Source: an uncultured Muribaculum sp.
Lineage (GTDB): Bacteria > Bacteroidota > Bacteroidia > Bacteroidales > Muribaculaceae
Direction of reading: 5' to 3'
Length of the DNA: 64,000 bases
Assembly: GCA_910578835.1 (NCBI GenBank)
Contig: CAJTSK010000011.1
Location: forward strand, 1-64,000
A model generated the notes under the pieces. That model searched no databases. It was not told the origin of the DNA and was given only the letters and a program-made list of their open reading frames with translations. How positions within the stretch are numbered: position 1 is the first letter of the stretch; every line of letters begins with the position of its first letter. The position numbers and the translations under genes were made by a program. This document shows, piece after piece, positions 48,555 to 58,163 of the stretch.

Positions 48555-50309
48555 ATGACAACTTTCTTCCGTAAGATACTTTTTGGCGTTGCCATGATAG
48601 CATTTCTTTGCCCCGCACTTGGTGTGACGGCTGCAAAGAGACATGTTGATACAGCTGCCGATGCGCGCAAGGCTGACTATGTATTTATGGAAGCTATGCG
48701 TCAACATGCCCTTGAACATGAAGATGCGTATTACGAACTTCTCGGCAGGGCATACCAACTTGACACGACTAACAGTGAAGTCGCTTTTTATCGTGGCTAT
48801 TACGACATGATGGTGGCTCGCGAAGATTCCCTGACCTTTGAGAAAGGTTATTCGATGATGAAACGTCATTTCGACGAGAAGCCTGAAGATTTTTATTGTA
48901 GTTTCGTGTACGGTTCAATCAATGACCAGCTTGGCGAGCGCGCCGAGGCGTTGAGAGTGTGGAATGCCCTTGACAAGGCATATCCTGCCAAGGCTGAAGT
49001 GGCATTCAAGTTTGCCGAGGCACTCGCTTCCTCACAGGATTCAGCCAATGTCGTGAAATCTATAGAGGTATATGACCGCATCGAGAAGTCGCAAGGCAAG
49101 AGCATACCGGTGTCGACCCGCAAAATAAGGGCATATTTTATCTCACAGGACACCGCTTCGATATTCAATGAGGTGCAGGAGCTGATTAAGGCATCGCCCG
49201 GCAGCCCTGAAAACAGCGTTTTTGCAGGCGATATATATGCCATGTTTTCCGAACCTGATTCAGCGTTGCATTATTACAACCGGGCATGTGAGATAGACCC
49301 TACATTCGGACTTGCATATTATTCACGTGCCAATTATTACAAGTCGATTGACGACAGTGTGGGCTATGACCGTGAGGTGTTTCAAGCTTTGAAACAGGAG
49401 AGCCTGGAACTTGACACCAAGCTTGAGCTTCTTACCGGATATATACGCGCGTTGTATGAAGACCCGGCGCAGCAGCCACGTATCCAGGAACTCTTTGCAA
49501 CCCTTATCGAACAACATCCTCACGAAGTTGCCATCCATGATTTATATTGTTCTTATCTCATAGCAATCAGTGATTATGCTGGCGCTGCGGAGCAGATGAG
49601 CTACGCGCTTGATGTCGACCCGTCGGTCGAGGACCGGTGGCGTACTCTAATGACCCTTTATATTCAGGAACGTGATTATCCGGCAGCGGCAAAAGCAGGG
49701 GTGACGGCTTTGAAGTATCATCCTGAAAGCCCGATGATAAATCTTGTTCTCGGCTCTGTCTACAACCAGATGAAAGACTATGACAATGCGTTTGTCGCTC
49801 TTGACCGTGCGCTTGAACTTACCGATAGTGCCGATCTGGAGGAATTGTCATCAATATATTCATCTATCGGCGATGTGCATTACGCCAAGGGTGATACCAC
49901 TTCAGCTCTGGAATATTATAATAAGGCTATCGAGGCAAATCCTGAAAATCTGCTTGCACTCAATAATTGCGCCTACTATCTGGCTGTAGAGGGCAAGGAG
50001 CTTGACCGTGCCGAAAAGATGAGCGCGAAGACAATCAAGGAACAGCCCGACAACTCGTCGTCGCTCGATACCTACGCCTGGATTATGTTTAAGAAAAAAG
50101 ATTTCGCCCAGGCGATGGCTTATATAGACAAGGCTCTTGAAAATACCGAGGAACCTTCAGGCGAGTTGTTTGAGCATGCCGGCGACATATATTTCATGAA
50201 TGCCGAGCCTGAGGCTGCGCTTGATTTTTGGGAGAAAGCCCTTGAACTTGAGCCGGAAAATGAGCTGCTTCAGCGTAAGGTGAAACATAAAACCTACTTC
50301 TACGAATAA
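48555..50309 (+). CDS. Exported tetratricopeptide-repeat protein
   Basis: This 584-residue protein has a signal peptide (residues about 1-26) and then TPRs to the end, with typical units such as PEDFYCSFVYGSINDQLGERAEAL, FGLAYYSRANYY, PMINLVLGSVYNQMKDYDNAFVALDRALEL and GDTTSALEYYNKAIEANPENLLALNNCAYYLA. It should act as a protein-binding scaffold in the periplasm or at the outer membrane. It lies between dut and the DUF4292 lipoprotein with 15-base gaps on both sides. Specific partner unknown. Confidence 0.88.
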   Translation: MTTFFRKILFGVAMIAFLCPALGVTAAKRHVDTAADARKADYVFMEAMRQHALEHEDAYYELLGRAYQLDTTNSEVAFYRGYYDMMVAREDSLTFEKGYSMMKRHFDEKPEDFYCSFVYGSINDQLGERAEALRVWNALDKAYPAKAEVAFKFAEALASSQDSANVVKSIEVYDRIEKSQGKSIPVSTRKIRAYFISQDTASIFNEVQELIKASPGSPENSVFAGDIYAMFSEPDSALHYYNRACEIDPTFGLAYYSRANYYKSIDDSVGYDREVFQALKQESLELDTKLELLTGYIRALYEDPAQQPRIQELFATLIEQHPHEVAIHDLYCSYLIAISDYAGAAEQMSYALDVDPSVEDRWRTLMTLYIQERDYPAAAKAGVTALKYHPESPMINLVLGSVYNQMKDYDNAFVALDRALELTDSADLEELSSIYSSIGDVHYAKGDTTSALEYYNKAIEANPENLLALNNCAYYLAVEGKELDRAEKMSAKTIKEQPDNSSSLDTYAWIMFKKKDFAQAMAYIDKALENTEEPSGELFEHAGDIYFMNAEPEAALDFWEKALELEPENELLQRKVKHKTYFYE

Positions 50310-50324
50310 ATTTTTATAATCTCA

Positions 50325-51146
50325 ATGAGACTATCATCACTATTTGCCGTTTTGCTATGTATGGCTATCCTTGCCGGGTGTAACTCGTCGCGTAAGGCGG
50401 TGACCCCTGCTCTGGGTCCGGTTTCCACTTCTGTTGCTGACCGTTACGACGCGCTTGCCGGGGCATATGGTACATGGACCGATGTCACTGTGCCGTTGTC
50501 AATCGACATTGTTTCGCCTAAAGGTTTTTCTATTTCCGGACGGGCTAAGCTTGTGCGCGGCAAGTCGGTCGACATAAGCCTGCGTATGCTCGGCTTTGAG
50601 GTAGGACGGCTATACGCCACCCCAGATTCGATTTACGGCATGGTGAAGGTAGGCAAGACTTACATGGCTGAGAGCCTTGCGGAGTTACTTCCGGGTATGC
50701 CTTTCACGCTTGGCAATCTTCAGGATATGCTTATGGGTCGCTTCTTTTACATGGGAAGTGATGCTCCGGTCGCGGGAGATTATAAGAAATTCAACGCAGA
50801 GTCGGTCGCCGGCGGCTGGATTCTAATTCCCAAGACCCATCCCGATGGACTGGAGTATGGATTTAACATGACTGTTGACAATGTACTCCGCTCGCTCGTA
50901 ATAGCAGTCACTCAGAAAAATATACTCGCGCAGTGTGATTACAGCGGCGCGTATAATGACTCGAAGATGGGGCCGCTTATGAATGACCTGCGTGTGAAAT
51001 CTGACACCCCCCGCTACAAAATAGATGCCACTATCTCATGGAGATGGAATGATGCCAGATGGAATGAGGGTGTCACTTCATCATGGTCGACACCGAATGG
51101 TTACAAGAGGGTAAAGGCTTCAGCCCTTGTGAAGAGTATAAATTAA
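50325..51146 (+). CDS. DUF4292 lipoprotein
   Basis: This 273-residue lipoprotein has the lipobox AILAGC (Cys19) followed by NSSRKA. The body is beta-rich with WTDVTVPLSIDIVSPKGFSISGRAKLVRGKSVDISLRMLGFEVGRLYATPDSIYGMVK, the DUF4292 pattern, which is reminiscent of LolA/LolB-type half-barrels. A role in lipoprotein or lipid handling is inferred from that fold resemblance. It is 18 bases before the EnvC-like gene. Confidence 0.85.
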   Translation: MRLSSLFAVLLCMAILAGCNSSRKAVTPALGPVSTSVADRYDALAGAYGTWTDVTVPLSIDIVSPKGFSISGRAKLVRGKSVDISLRMLGFEVGRLYATPDSIYGMVKVGKTYMAESLAELLPGMPFTLGNLQDMLMGRFFYMGSDAPVAGDYKKFNAESVAGGWILIPKTHPDGLEYGFNMTVDNVLRSLVIAVTQKNILAQCDYSGAYNDSKMGPLMNDLRVKSDTPRYKIDATISWRWNDARWNEGVTSSWSTPNGYKRVKASALVKSIN

Positions 51147-51164
51147 TATATAACCTTAGCGACA

Positions 51165-52670
51165 ATGAGCCGTAAATTTTGCATTCTGTTTTTTGCAGTC
51201 ATGCTGGCGCTGTCATCGGTCACGATGGCTAAGCCTCCGCAGCGCAATCTTAATAGTGTGAAAAAGGAGCAGCGGGCTACTGAAAAGGCTATAAAGCTGA
51301 CTGCCGAGCAGATTGAGGCTAACAATCGCAAGACTAATCGTAATCTTAATGAACTTAACGCCCTTAATGCCGAAATCAAGGAGCATGAAGCGGCTATCAA
51401 GTCGTTGACCTCGCAGGTCGATGCCATAAACGGTAAAATCACGTCGCTTAATGACTCCATAGACAAGCTTGACTGTCGCTTGGCAATGATGCGTGACAGC
51501 TATGCAAGGTCGGTGCGCCGGGTAAATGCGGCACGTGAAGGCTCAATGTCAAAGTTGGCGTTCATATTCTCTTCCGAATCTTTTTTTCAGGCTTACAGGC
51601 GCATGCGCTATCTGCGTGAGTTTTCCAAATGGCGTGACCGAAAGGGTGGGGAGATAAAGGCTGTGCAGGATTCTTTAAGCGTGAAGAAGTCGGAACTTGC
51701 CTCGCTGCAAGAGAGCAAAGGGGAGTCGCTCAAAAAAATGAGTGTGGCACGCGGGCAGCTTGAAAGCAAGCGTGAGGCTACCTCTGTGCTTGTTGCCGAA
51801 TTGAAGAAGGAAAATAGCAGTCTGCGCAAGGTTTTGCGCGAAAAGGAGCAGCAGGCACGTGCGCTCGATCAGGAACTCGACCGCCTTATTGCTGAGGAGC
51901 AAAGACGACGGGAAGAGGAGGAGCGTAGACTTGCGGAGGAACGCCGGCAGGCTGAAGAGCGTCGTCTTGCCGAAGAGCGCCGTAAGGCTGAGGAGCAGCA
52001 AAGGCTTGAACAGGAGCGTTTGCTTGCCGAGCAGAAGAAGGCTGACGAAGAGCAGAAAAGCAAGGAACAGTCAAAGAAAAAAGATAAGAAATCTAACTCT
52101 AAAAAGGATAATAAGTCAAAGGGTGATAAGCCGGTACAGGCTTCTCCGTCATCTGACAGGACTCTTGCCGAAGCCAAGCCGGCTCCTGCTCCTGCTAAAA
52201 AGCCGGCACCTTCATCGGCCGGATTTAACAAGGCGGAAGATGCACGCAAACTTACAGGCAGCTTTGAAAGCAACAAGGGAAGACTTCTCTTCCCTGTAAG
52301 CGGTCATTATAAGATAGTGCGTCCGTTTGGCCGCCATCAGCATCCCGACCTTCCTCATGTTACCACCGATAACGGCGGTATCGACATAGAGGTAGCTCCG
52401 GGAGGAAATGCCCGCGCGGTGTTTGCCGGTACGGTCTCTGCTATTTTCCGTCAGCCCGGTTTTAATACAATAGTCATGGTGCGTCACGGCAACTATCTTA
52501 CCATCTATGCCAATCTTAGTGACCTGATGGTGAAAAACGGTGACTCGTTAAAGCAAGGGCAGACCATCGGCAGGGTATATTCTGACCCTGACGATGATAA
52601 CCGGTCGATACTCCACTTTGAGTTGCGCCGTGAGAAGGAAAAGCTCAATCCGTCGGCGTGGGTGAAGTAA
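51165..52670 (+). CDS. EnvC-like murein hydrolase activator (degenerate M23)
   Basis: This 501-residue exported protein has a signal peptide (residues about 1-22), a long coiled coil (about 25-300, including a tract of Glu/Arg/Ala/Gln repeats), a Lys/Ser-rich then Pro/Ala linker, and a C-terminal LytM/M23 domain (about 375-501). The first zinc ligand region reads TTDNGGIDI, where active enzymes have His before Gly-x-Asp. The domain is therefore probably catalytically inactive and acts as an amidase activator in septum splitting, like E. coli EnvC. The later HGNYLTIYANL and ILHFELRR segments are kept. It is last in the dut operon and ends 12 bases from the convergent PiT gene. Confidence 0.88.
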   Translation: MSRKFCILFFAVMLALSSVTMAKPPQRNLNSVKKEQRATEKAIKLTAEQIEANNRKTNRNLNELNALNAEIKEHEAAIKSLTSQVDAINGKITSLNDSIDKLDCRLAMMRDSYARSVRRVNAAREGSMSKLAFIFSSESFFQAYRRMRYLREFSKWRDRKGGEIKAVQDSLSVKKSELASLQESKGESLKKMSVARGQLESKREATSVLVAELKKENSSLRKVLREKEQQARALDQELDRLIAEEQRRREEEERRLAEERRQAEERRLAEERRKAEEQQRLEQERLLAEQKKADEEQKSKEQSKKKDKKSNSKKDNKSKGDKPVQASPSSDRTLAEAKPAPAPAKKPAPSSAGFNKAEDARKLTGSFESNKGRLLFPVSGHYKIVRPFGRHQHPDLPHVTTDNGGIDIEVAPGGNARAVFAGTVSAIFRQPGFNTIVMVRHGNYLTIYANLSDLMVKNGDSLKQGQTIGRVYSDPDDDNRSILHFELRREKEKLNPSAWVK

Positions 52671-52682
52671 TCGCGACCGGCA

Positions 52683-54953
52683 TCAAGCGCTCTTATGACG
52701 GCGTGAACTGAAATCGCTGTCGCGGAGCTTTGCTATTGCCCTGAGATATTTTCTGATTGACGATACCATTTCCTGCGTCTCCTGAAGCATGTTGAGATAT
52801 ACGTAGACCACCGTCATGGACGCTGCATCGCCTTCGCGCAACTGGTCGTGAAGCCGGTGATAGGCATCGGATATGTTATCCTTGATTTCATCGCAGTGGC
52901 GGCGCAGCATGGTTATGGTCTCTTCAGCTCCTGTACTCATCATGTCGAGTGTGTCGTCAAAGAGGGTGCTTACGCGGGTGCGTATCAATTCATATTCTTC
53001 GGTGTATTGCTTCGGGAGAGGGAGGAAATTATTGTCGACATGCTCTTTGCATATTTCGTTAATGCGGCTCAGGTTGTAGAGTATGCCCATACAGCAGTTG
53101 TTGCTCAGGTGAAACCACGTGCTCTTTTCGATAGCTGTCTCGCGGCTTACATGGCGCAGACATAGTGTCTCTTTGCGTCTTACATTTTTCAATACGTTTT
53201 TCTGCTGGTACAAGCTGCTGTTTGCCTTGCTCAGCGCGCGGGCGTTTTCAGTGATAAATGCTTCAGTAATGCCACGGTATGACCGGTTGGCATAAGTGAG
53301 AAATTGGTGTTGCTGTTCAAATATATAGATGAGCAGCATGTTCCATGCCTCTGTTTTGTCTTCGGTTGACAATATGGTTCCAAACATCGCGTCGCCATTT
53401 TCTTCTTTGCAGCGCTTGCGGAAGCGGCGGTTGCTGCGTATGATAAGGATTATGGTCAAGATGCCGAGCGCAAACATCACCCAGTGTCCTCCGTAGTGCA
53501 TCGCCGCCACTATTATGCCGGCGCCTATGAAGGCGGCTCCTGCCGTGAGAAACCATCCGCCGATTACCGAGATTACGCCGGTGATACGGAATACCGCGCT
53601 TTCGCGGCTCCATGCTTTGTCGGCAAGTGATGTGCCCATTGCCACCATGAAGGTGACGAAGGTGGTTGAGAGCGGGAGGCGGAGTGAGGTACCCAACGCG
53701 ATAAGCGCACCGGCAAGTACAAGATTGACCGAACCGCGTATAAGGTCAAATGCCGCTCCCTGGTCCATGATAGTCTCATCGGTATTGAACCGCTTGTTAA
53801 ACCATGCCCTGACTTTAGGCGGGGTGATGCTTCTTACCCAGGCGATGATATTGAGCGTCCATCTTACAAGGCGTCGCGCTATGCGTGACGAACCAAACAT
53901 CTCGTCGCCTCCTTGCTGGCTTCCGAGTCCGATTTCGGTCTTTGACACATTCTGTGCTTTCTTGGAAGTGGCAAGTGATGCCACCATGATGACGCCCGCG
54001 CCGATAAGAAAGTATATGGGAGTATTGGAGGGACCGTTGAGCGATTGCATCATGTAGCCGTGAAGGTCGCCGCTACCGTTGGCAGCGTAATCCTGATAGG
54101 CTGAAAGTCCGCTTAACGGCACACCGATGAAGTTTACCAGGTCATTTCCGGCAAATGCCACTGCAAGTGCAAAGGTACCCATCAATACGATGGTCTTGAG
54201 TACATTGACCTTGAGGGCGTGCAGCAACTGCATCAACACCGTGAAAAATACAAAGCATCCGGCGACTATAAGCAGTGTGTTGTGATTAATCCACTCCTTT
54301 ACGTCAGTAGTCATGAAAGTAAGGTCCTTTAGACCTTTTATAAGAAGAAAGTACACTATGGCGGTGGCACATATGCCTCCGAATATGCCGATTTTCCATT
54401 TCAGGTTGCTCTTGTAATTGAACGAAAATATCATTCTTGACAGGAATTGCACAATCGTGCCGAAGAAAAATGCGATGGCAACCGAAAGGAATATACCGAG
54501 TATCACCGACAAAGCCTTTTCTGTGTTGAGCAATTCATTTAGCCCGAGGTCGGCACCTCCCGCCATTTTTATCAAGGCGACTACAAAGGTAGCTCCGAGT
54601 AGCTCAAACACCATTGACACCGTGGTCGAGGTAGGCATGCCGAGCGAATTGAATATATCGATAAGTATAATATCGGTGACCATTACTGCCATGAATATAC
54701 AGATGAGGTCGTAAAATGAGAAATGTTCAGGGCGGAATATCCCGTGACGGGCTATGTCCATCATGCCATTGCTCATTGCCGCGCCTATAAATACGCCTAT
54801 CGAGGCGATGATGATTATACGCTTTAGTGAGGCAGCCTTTGTGCCTATCGCCGAGTTGAGGAAGTTTACGGCATCGTTGCTCACTCCTATTGACAAATCA
54901 AATATTGCCAGCATAAAGAGGAATATTACAACACAGAGAAACATTATTTCCAT
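52683..54953 (-). CDS. PiT-family phosphate transporter with PhoU-like C-terminal region
   Basis: This 756-residue inner-membrane protein has a PiT-family N-terminal part of about 500 residues. Its two signature repeats are GVSNDAVNFLNSAIGTKAAS with PTSTTVSMVFELLG, and AGNDLVNFIGVPLSG with LRLPLSTTFVTFMVAMG. It probably takes up phosphate with H+ or Na+. The last 220 residues (from about 535) are cytoplasmic helices resembling the PhoU/DUF47 bundle (LYNLSRINEICKEHV...TLFDDTLDMMSTGAEETITMLRRHCDEIKDNISDAYHRLHDQL). A two-component pair lies directly upstream on the same strand. A pair of TGTTTCA direct repeats 11 bp apart precedes the gene. Confidence 0.88.
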   Translation of the reverse strand: MEIMFLCVVIFLFMLAIFDLSIGVSNDAVNFLNSAIGTKAASLKRIIIIASIGVFIGAAMSNGMMDIARHGIFRPEHFSFYDLICIFMAVMVTDIILIDIFNSLGMPTSTTVSMVFELLGATFVVALIKMAGGADLGLNELLNTEKALSVILGIFLSVAIAFFFGTIVQFLSRMIFSFNYKSNLKWKIGIFGGICATAIVYFLLIKGLKDLTFMTTDVKEWINHNTLLIVAGCFVFFTVLMQLLHALKVNVLKTIVLMGTFALAVAFAGNDLVNFIGVPLSGLSAYQDYAANGSGDLHGYMMQSLNGPSNTPIYFLIGAGVIMVASLATSKKAQNVSKTEIGLGSQQGGDEMFGSSRIARRLVRWTLNIIAWVRSITPPKVRAWFNKRFNTDETIMDQGAAFDLIRGSVNLVLAGALIALGTSLRLPLSTTFVTFMVAMGTSLADKAWSRESAVFRITGVISVIGGWFLTAGAAFIGAGIIVAAMHYGGHWVMFALGILTIILIIRSNRRFRKRCKEENGDAMFGTILSTEDKTEAWNMLLIYIFEQQHQFLTYANRSYRGITEAFITENARALSKANSSLYQQKNVLKNVRRKETLCLRHVSRETAIEKSTWFHLSNNCCMGILYNLSRINEICKEHVDNNFLPLPKQYTEEYELIRTRVSTLFDDTLDMMSTGAEETITMLRRHCDEIKDNISDAYHRLHDQLREGDAASMTVVYVYLNMLQETQEMVSSIRKYLRAIAKLRDSDFSSRRHKSA

Positions 54954-55002
54954 GAATCTGATTATTTTGTGCTTTATTTACAACACGAAATAACAGGGAA
55001 AA

Positions 55003-55046
55003 TGTTTCATAGTTGTTTCAAAAAGTTTAATCTATTATGAAACAAC
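55003..55046. promoter_or_regulatory. Candidate response-regulator operator upstream of PiT
   Basis: TGTTTCA occurs at 55003-55009 and again at 55014-55020, an 11-bp period typical of direct-repeat sites for PhoB/OmpR-type regulators. The same motif occurs inverted (TGAAACA, 55038-55044), and GTTGTTTCA/TGAAACAAC (55012-55020 and 55038-55046) can also form a 9-bp stem. It lies between the kinase gene and PiT. Confidence 0.4.
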
Positions 55047-55060
55047 CGGGAGGCCTGATT

Positions 55061-56506
55061 CTATTCAGGGAAGGTCATTTTGAATAGCAGTCCGCCTGTC
55101 GCCATGTTTTTGACTGTTATGGCGCCACGATGAAGCAATATGCCGTTTTTTACGATTGAAAGTCCAAGCCCTGTTCCTCCGGCGGCTCTTGAACGCCCTT
55201 TGTCTATGCGGTAAAAGCGCTCGAAGAGTCGTGAAAGATGCTCATCGCCTACACCGTTGCCATTATCGGCTAAGGTAATTGTTGTCTTTCCGTTGCTTTT
55301 TTCAATAAGGGCGATGGTGACGGTGGTGCCTCCGCTATATGATATAGCATTGTCGATGAGGTTGCGGAATATCGATTCAAGTATTCCGCGATTTCCGGTA
55401 ATGGTGATGTCGCCGGTCACGCCATTGTCTATGGCAAATCCTTTAGACCGGGCTATAGGCTCCATCTCTTCTGCCACTCCGGCTATTATATCGGAAAGAT
55501 TGACGCGCGTCATAGCTATGGCATCGCTGCCATCTTCCATCCTGGTAATCAGCGATACATCGGCGAGCAACTTTTTTAGACGGTCGGAATTTGCCAGACT
55601 ACGGTCGATAAACTCCATGCGCTTTTCCTCGGTAAGACCGGGGTGAGCTTTTAAGGTTTCGAGACACACCTGTATAGCTGCGACCGGAGTTTTCAACTCA
55701 TGGTTGATATTGTTGGTGAGCTGTTTTTTTATCCTCTCTTTTTCTTTCTGCTCGTGGAGTGCCGCCGAGTGCTCGCGGTCGCGTTCCCGCAGCGCTTGTT
55801 GGAGACGCGCATACATTCTTACGATGTGGCTCGAAATTTCTCCTAATTCATCGTGAGGAAATGATTCGGTGTCACATATTGTCTCACCTTTTTCCGCACT
55901 TTTGGCAAATCGGTTGAGTCGTGAGATATGTTGCCCGAGACGGCGCGTGGCAAAGTATCCAAGCAGACACATGATTGCGGTGACTATGCCCATAAACCAA
56001 AGAAAGCCGTAATCAGCGCGTAGTAACCCGTTGAGCGACAAAGAGTAGGGGACTGCCGTGCGCACTATTACCCCGTTGTCGCCCATTTTTGCCGAGTAGA
56101 AGTAAGTGAGACCGGTGCTTTCGCTGTGGCGCACGGTATAGCCGGTGCCGTATAGAAATGCTTTTGCAATCTCTTTCCTGTGTAGATGGTTTGCCGCCGG
56201 TATGGTGTCAAGAGTGTTGTCATAGGCGATATTGCCTATGTTGTCAATCACGCTTATGCGAAGATCGTTGAATGTATGGAAATCATCAAGTGGGATATCC
56301 TGGATTTTATTTCCTTTTTCAAGCTCGTTTAGCAGGTAGGAGTTGATAAGTTGTAGCTGTGCGTTTATCTTGTCGGCCTTGAACTCTTTCTCGCGATTGT
56401 ATTGAAACACCACAAAACACCCTACCAAGAGCAGGGAGTAACCGGCAAGCCACAAAAATAAGCGGCGGTGATAAGTGAGTTTAGTCCTCGACAAATCCGT
56501 AGCCAT
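55061..56506 (-). CDS. Sensor histidine kinase (PhoR-like)
   Basis: This 481-residue membrane kinase has two membrane segments (residues about 15-36 and 167-187) enclosing an extracytoplasmic sensor of about 130 residues, then a HAMP-like segment (TRRLGQHISRLNRFAKSAEKGE). The dimerisation/phosphoacceptor helix has His269 in NNINHELKTPVAAIQVCLETL. The ATP domain has DNAISYSGG (N box), DNGNGVGDEHL (G1), FERFYRIDKGRSR and GGTGLGLSIVKN (G2). It overlaps the response regulator gene by 26 bases. The stimulus is unknown; proximity to PiT suggests phosphate, as an inference. Confidence 0.9.
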   Translation of the reverse strand: MATDLSRTKLTYHRRLFLWLAGYSLLLVGCFVVFQYNREKEFKADKINAQLQLINSYLLNELEKGNKIQDIPLDDFHTFNDLRISVIDNIGNIAYDNTLDTIPAANHLHRKEIAKAFLYGTGYTVRHSESTGLTYFYSAKMGDNGVIVRTAVPYSLSLNGLLRADYGFLWFMGIVTAIMCLLGYFATRRLGQHISRLNRFAKSAEKGETICDTESFPHDELGEISSHIVRMYARLQQALRERDREHSAALHEQKEKERIKKQLTNNINHELKTPVAAIQVCLETLKAHPGLTEEKRMEFIDRSLANSDRLKKLLADVSLITRMEDGSDAIAMTRVNLSDIIAGVAEEMEPIARSKGFAIDNGVTGDITITGNRGILESIFRNLIDNAISYSGGTTVTIALIEKSNGKTTITLADNGNGVGDEHLSRLFERFYRIDKGRSRAAGGTGLGLSIVKNGILLHRGAITVKNMATGGLLFKMTFPE

Positions 56507-57164
56507 AGCCGGAACGCGTGATTATATTTTTGCCGTAGCTGCCTATCTTTTGGCGTATGCGCGTGATGTTGACATCAACTACGCGGTCAAGCACCACGAC
56601 ATCATCGTGCCAGATAGCGTTTAAGAGTTCCTCGCGGGTAAACACGCGCCCAATGTCGGATAGCAATTTGAGTAATATCTCAAACTCTTTTCTCGGCAGC
56701 TTTATCTCTTTGCCGTCAATCATGCATTGCTTTTTCTGCGGATTGATTACAAGCCCCTTGTATCTTACTTCATTGCTATCGTCACCATTAGTGACGGCGG
56801 TACGGCGCAACACGGCTTTTATACGCGCTGTGACATTGCGGATGGAGTAGGGCTTGGCAATATAGTCGTCGGCTCCGAGGTCGAGTCCGGCAATCATGTC
56901 ATCTTCTGTATCTTTCGCTGTGCAGAAGATAATCGGTATCGCTTTCGTGGCAGGGTTCGCCTTCATGATGGAGGCGAGCTGTATGCCGGAGATTTCTCCC
57001 ATCATGATGTCAAGCAACACAATGTCATAGCGCGAAAGGTCCATCGCCAGCGCCTCTTCCGCACTATATGCCACATCTACGTCATAGCCCTCGGCTTCAA
57101 GGTTGAAACGAAGAGCCTCGCAGAGTGTCTCTTCATCGTCGACCACAAGTATCCGTCGGTTCAT
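56481..57164 (-). CDS. PhoB/OmpR-type response regulator
   Basis: This 227-residue regulator has a receiver domain with the acidic pair (VVDDEE), phosphoacceptor Asp52 (VLLDIMM), Thr/Ala switch (FCTAKD) and Lys in DDYIAKPYS. The C-terminal winged helix (residues about 130-227) has LPRKEFEILLKLLSDIGRVFTREELLNAIW and VDVNITRIRQKIGSYGKNIITRSGYGYGF. It should bind direct repeats upstream of its targets. The kinase gene starts 26 bases before its stop. The DUF3298 gene ends 33 bases upstream, so all may be in one transcript. Confidence 0.93.
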   Translation of the reverse strand: MNRRILVVDDEETLCEALRFNLEAEGYDVDVAYSAEEALAMDLSRYDIVLLDIMMGEISGIQLASIMKANPATKAIPIIFCTAKDTEDDMIAGLDLGADDYIAKPYSIRNVTARIKAVLRRTAVTNGDDSNEVRYKGLVINPQKKQCMIDGKEIKLPRKEFEILLKLLSDIGRVFTREELLNAIWHDDVVVLDRVVDVNITRIRQKIGSYGKNIITRSGYGYGFVED

Positions 57165-57197
57165 GTCGTTGCACTGATTGACGTTGACTCCTGAATT

Positions 57198-58091
57198 TTA
57201 GCGTCCGCTGACCGGGATTAGCTTTGCCACTTCCGGAGTGAGCAACGGGCGTATGGAGTCGTAGCTGATAGTACATGAAGGCATTCCCGCCGCATAACAC
57301 GCTATCTCATATTGCTGATAGGTGAAATTTATGCCATCTTCCAAAAATAAGGGAGGAAATACCGGCAGGTGAAGCGTGTCGGGATTTATGAGCAATGCAT
57401 CGCGGAGCGTGGTGCTGTCACCCTCCATGTCTTGCTTGAAATATTGCTCCCACAGCCCTTGGCGGAGCATCGCCGTAAGTTCGTCGAGGCGTGAGGGCAC
57501 GAACATATTGTCGCCGTTAAGTCCGACACCGCTCTCTTTTACAAATGTCTGTCCCGCTCCGGTTGCCCCGCCATGTGCGCCACCGAGATATACATACCCC
57601 GAAAAAGAGTAGGTCAATACTTGGTCAGTGGTATATATCGGGCGGAAGCTGAAGTCATATTCATAAGATGTAGTTATGCCGTCGGTGAGAAATTGCTCGA
57701 AGTCACGCCTTGTGTCGGCAAGAATTGAATCGTTGGCAACTGCGATGAGGCTGTCTCCGTTGGAGACAAGTGTTTTTGTCGGCTCAAACAGAGGGGTGGC
57801 TGTGGCGCCGATTGCATGACTCAGGCGGTCTCCGATCCATAATCTTACGCTGTCGGCGACACGGCTGTCGGTATCGGAGGGATACAATCCAGTGATTTTT
57901 GTAGTAGCCTTACTATCGCCAATAATCAGCGAGTCACTCAGAAATAATGAATCAGTGGCAATTGTCATGCCTGCTTCTTCCTTAGTCTCGTTAATATTTT
58001 CTGAAGTTGATTTTTTGTTACTGCATCCGGCGGTCATGACCATGCATAGTGTCAAGAGCGGATATATACCTTTTATTGTTGATAGTGTCAT
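57198..58091 (-). CDS. DUF3298/RsiV-like lipoprotein
   Basis: This 297-residue lipoprotein has the lipobox MTAGC (Cys23). After a Ser/Glu-rich linker, residues about 65-290 match the DUF4163/DUF3298 arrangement: short strands, SYEYDFSFRPIYTTDQVLTYSFSGYVYLGGAHGG and then LPVFPPLFLEDGINFTYQQYEIACYAAGMPSCTISYDSIRPLL. Related domains occur in RsiV, a lysozyme-sensing anti-sigma factor, but here there is no membrane-spanning anti-sigma part. TATATTTG (58124-58117 on the minus strand) lies about 25 bases upstream. Its proximity to the two-component pair could indicate an envelope-sensing accessory, which is inferred. Confidence 0.82.
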   Translation of the reverse strand: MTLSTIKGIYPLLTLCMVMTAGCSNKKSTSENINETKEEAGMTIATDSLFLSDSLIIGDSKATTKITGLYPSDTDSRVADSVRLWIGDRLSHAIGATATPLFEPTKTLVSNGDSLIAVANDSILADTRRDFEQFLTDGITTSYEYDFSFRPIYTTDQVLTYSFSGYVYLGGAHGGATGAGQTFVKESGVGLNGDNMFVPSRLDELTAMLRQGLWEQYFKQDMEGDSTTLRDALLINPDTLHLPVFPPLFLEDGINFTYQQYEIACYAAGMPSCTISYDSIRPLLTPEVAKLIPVSGR

Positions 58092-58116
58092 GTTTGGATA
58101 GATATTTTTATGAGCG

Positions 58117-58124
58117 CAAATATA
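58117..58124 (-). promoter_or_regulatory. -7 element of the DUF3298 gene
   Basis: Read on the minus strand this is TATATTTG, a perfect match. It may drive DUF3298 and the following two-component genes. Confidence 0.6.
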
Positions 58125-58163
58125 CTACAAATTAAGAATATCACAAATACAACATAGAGATAT

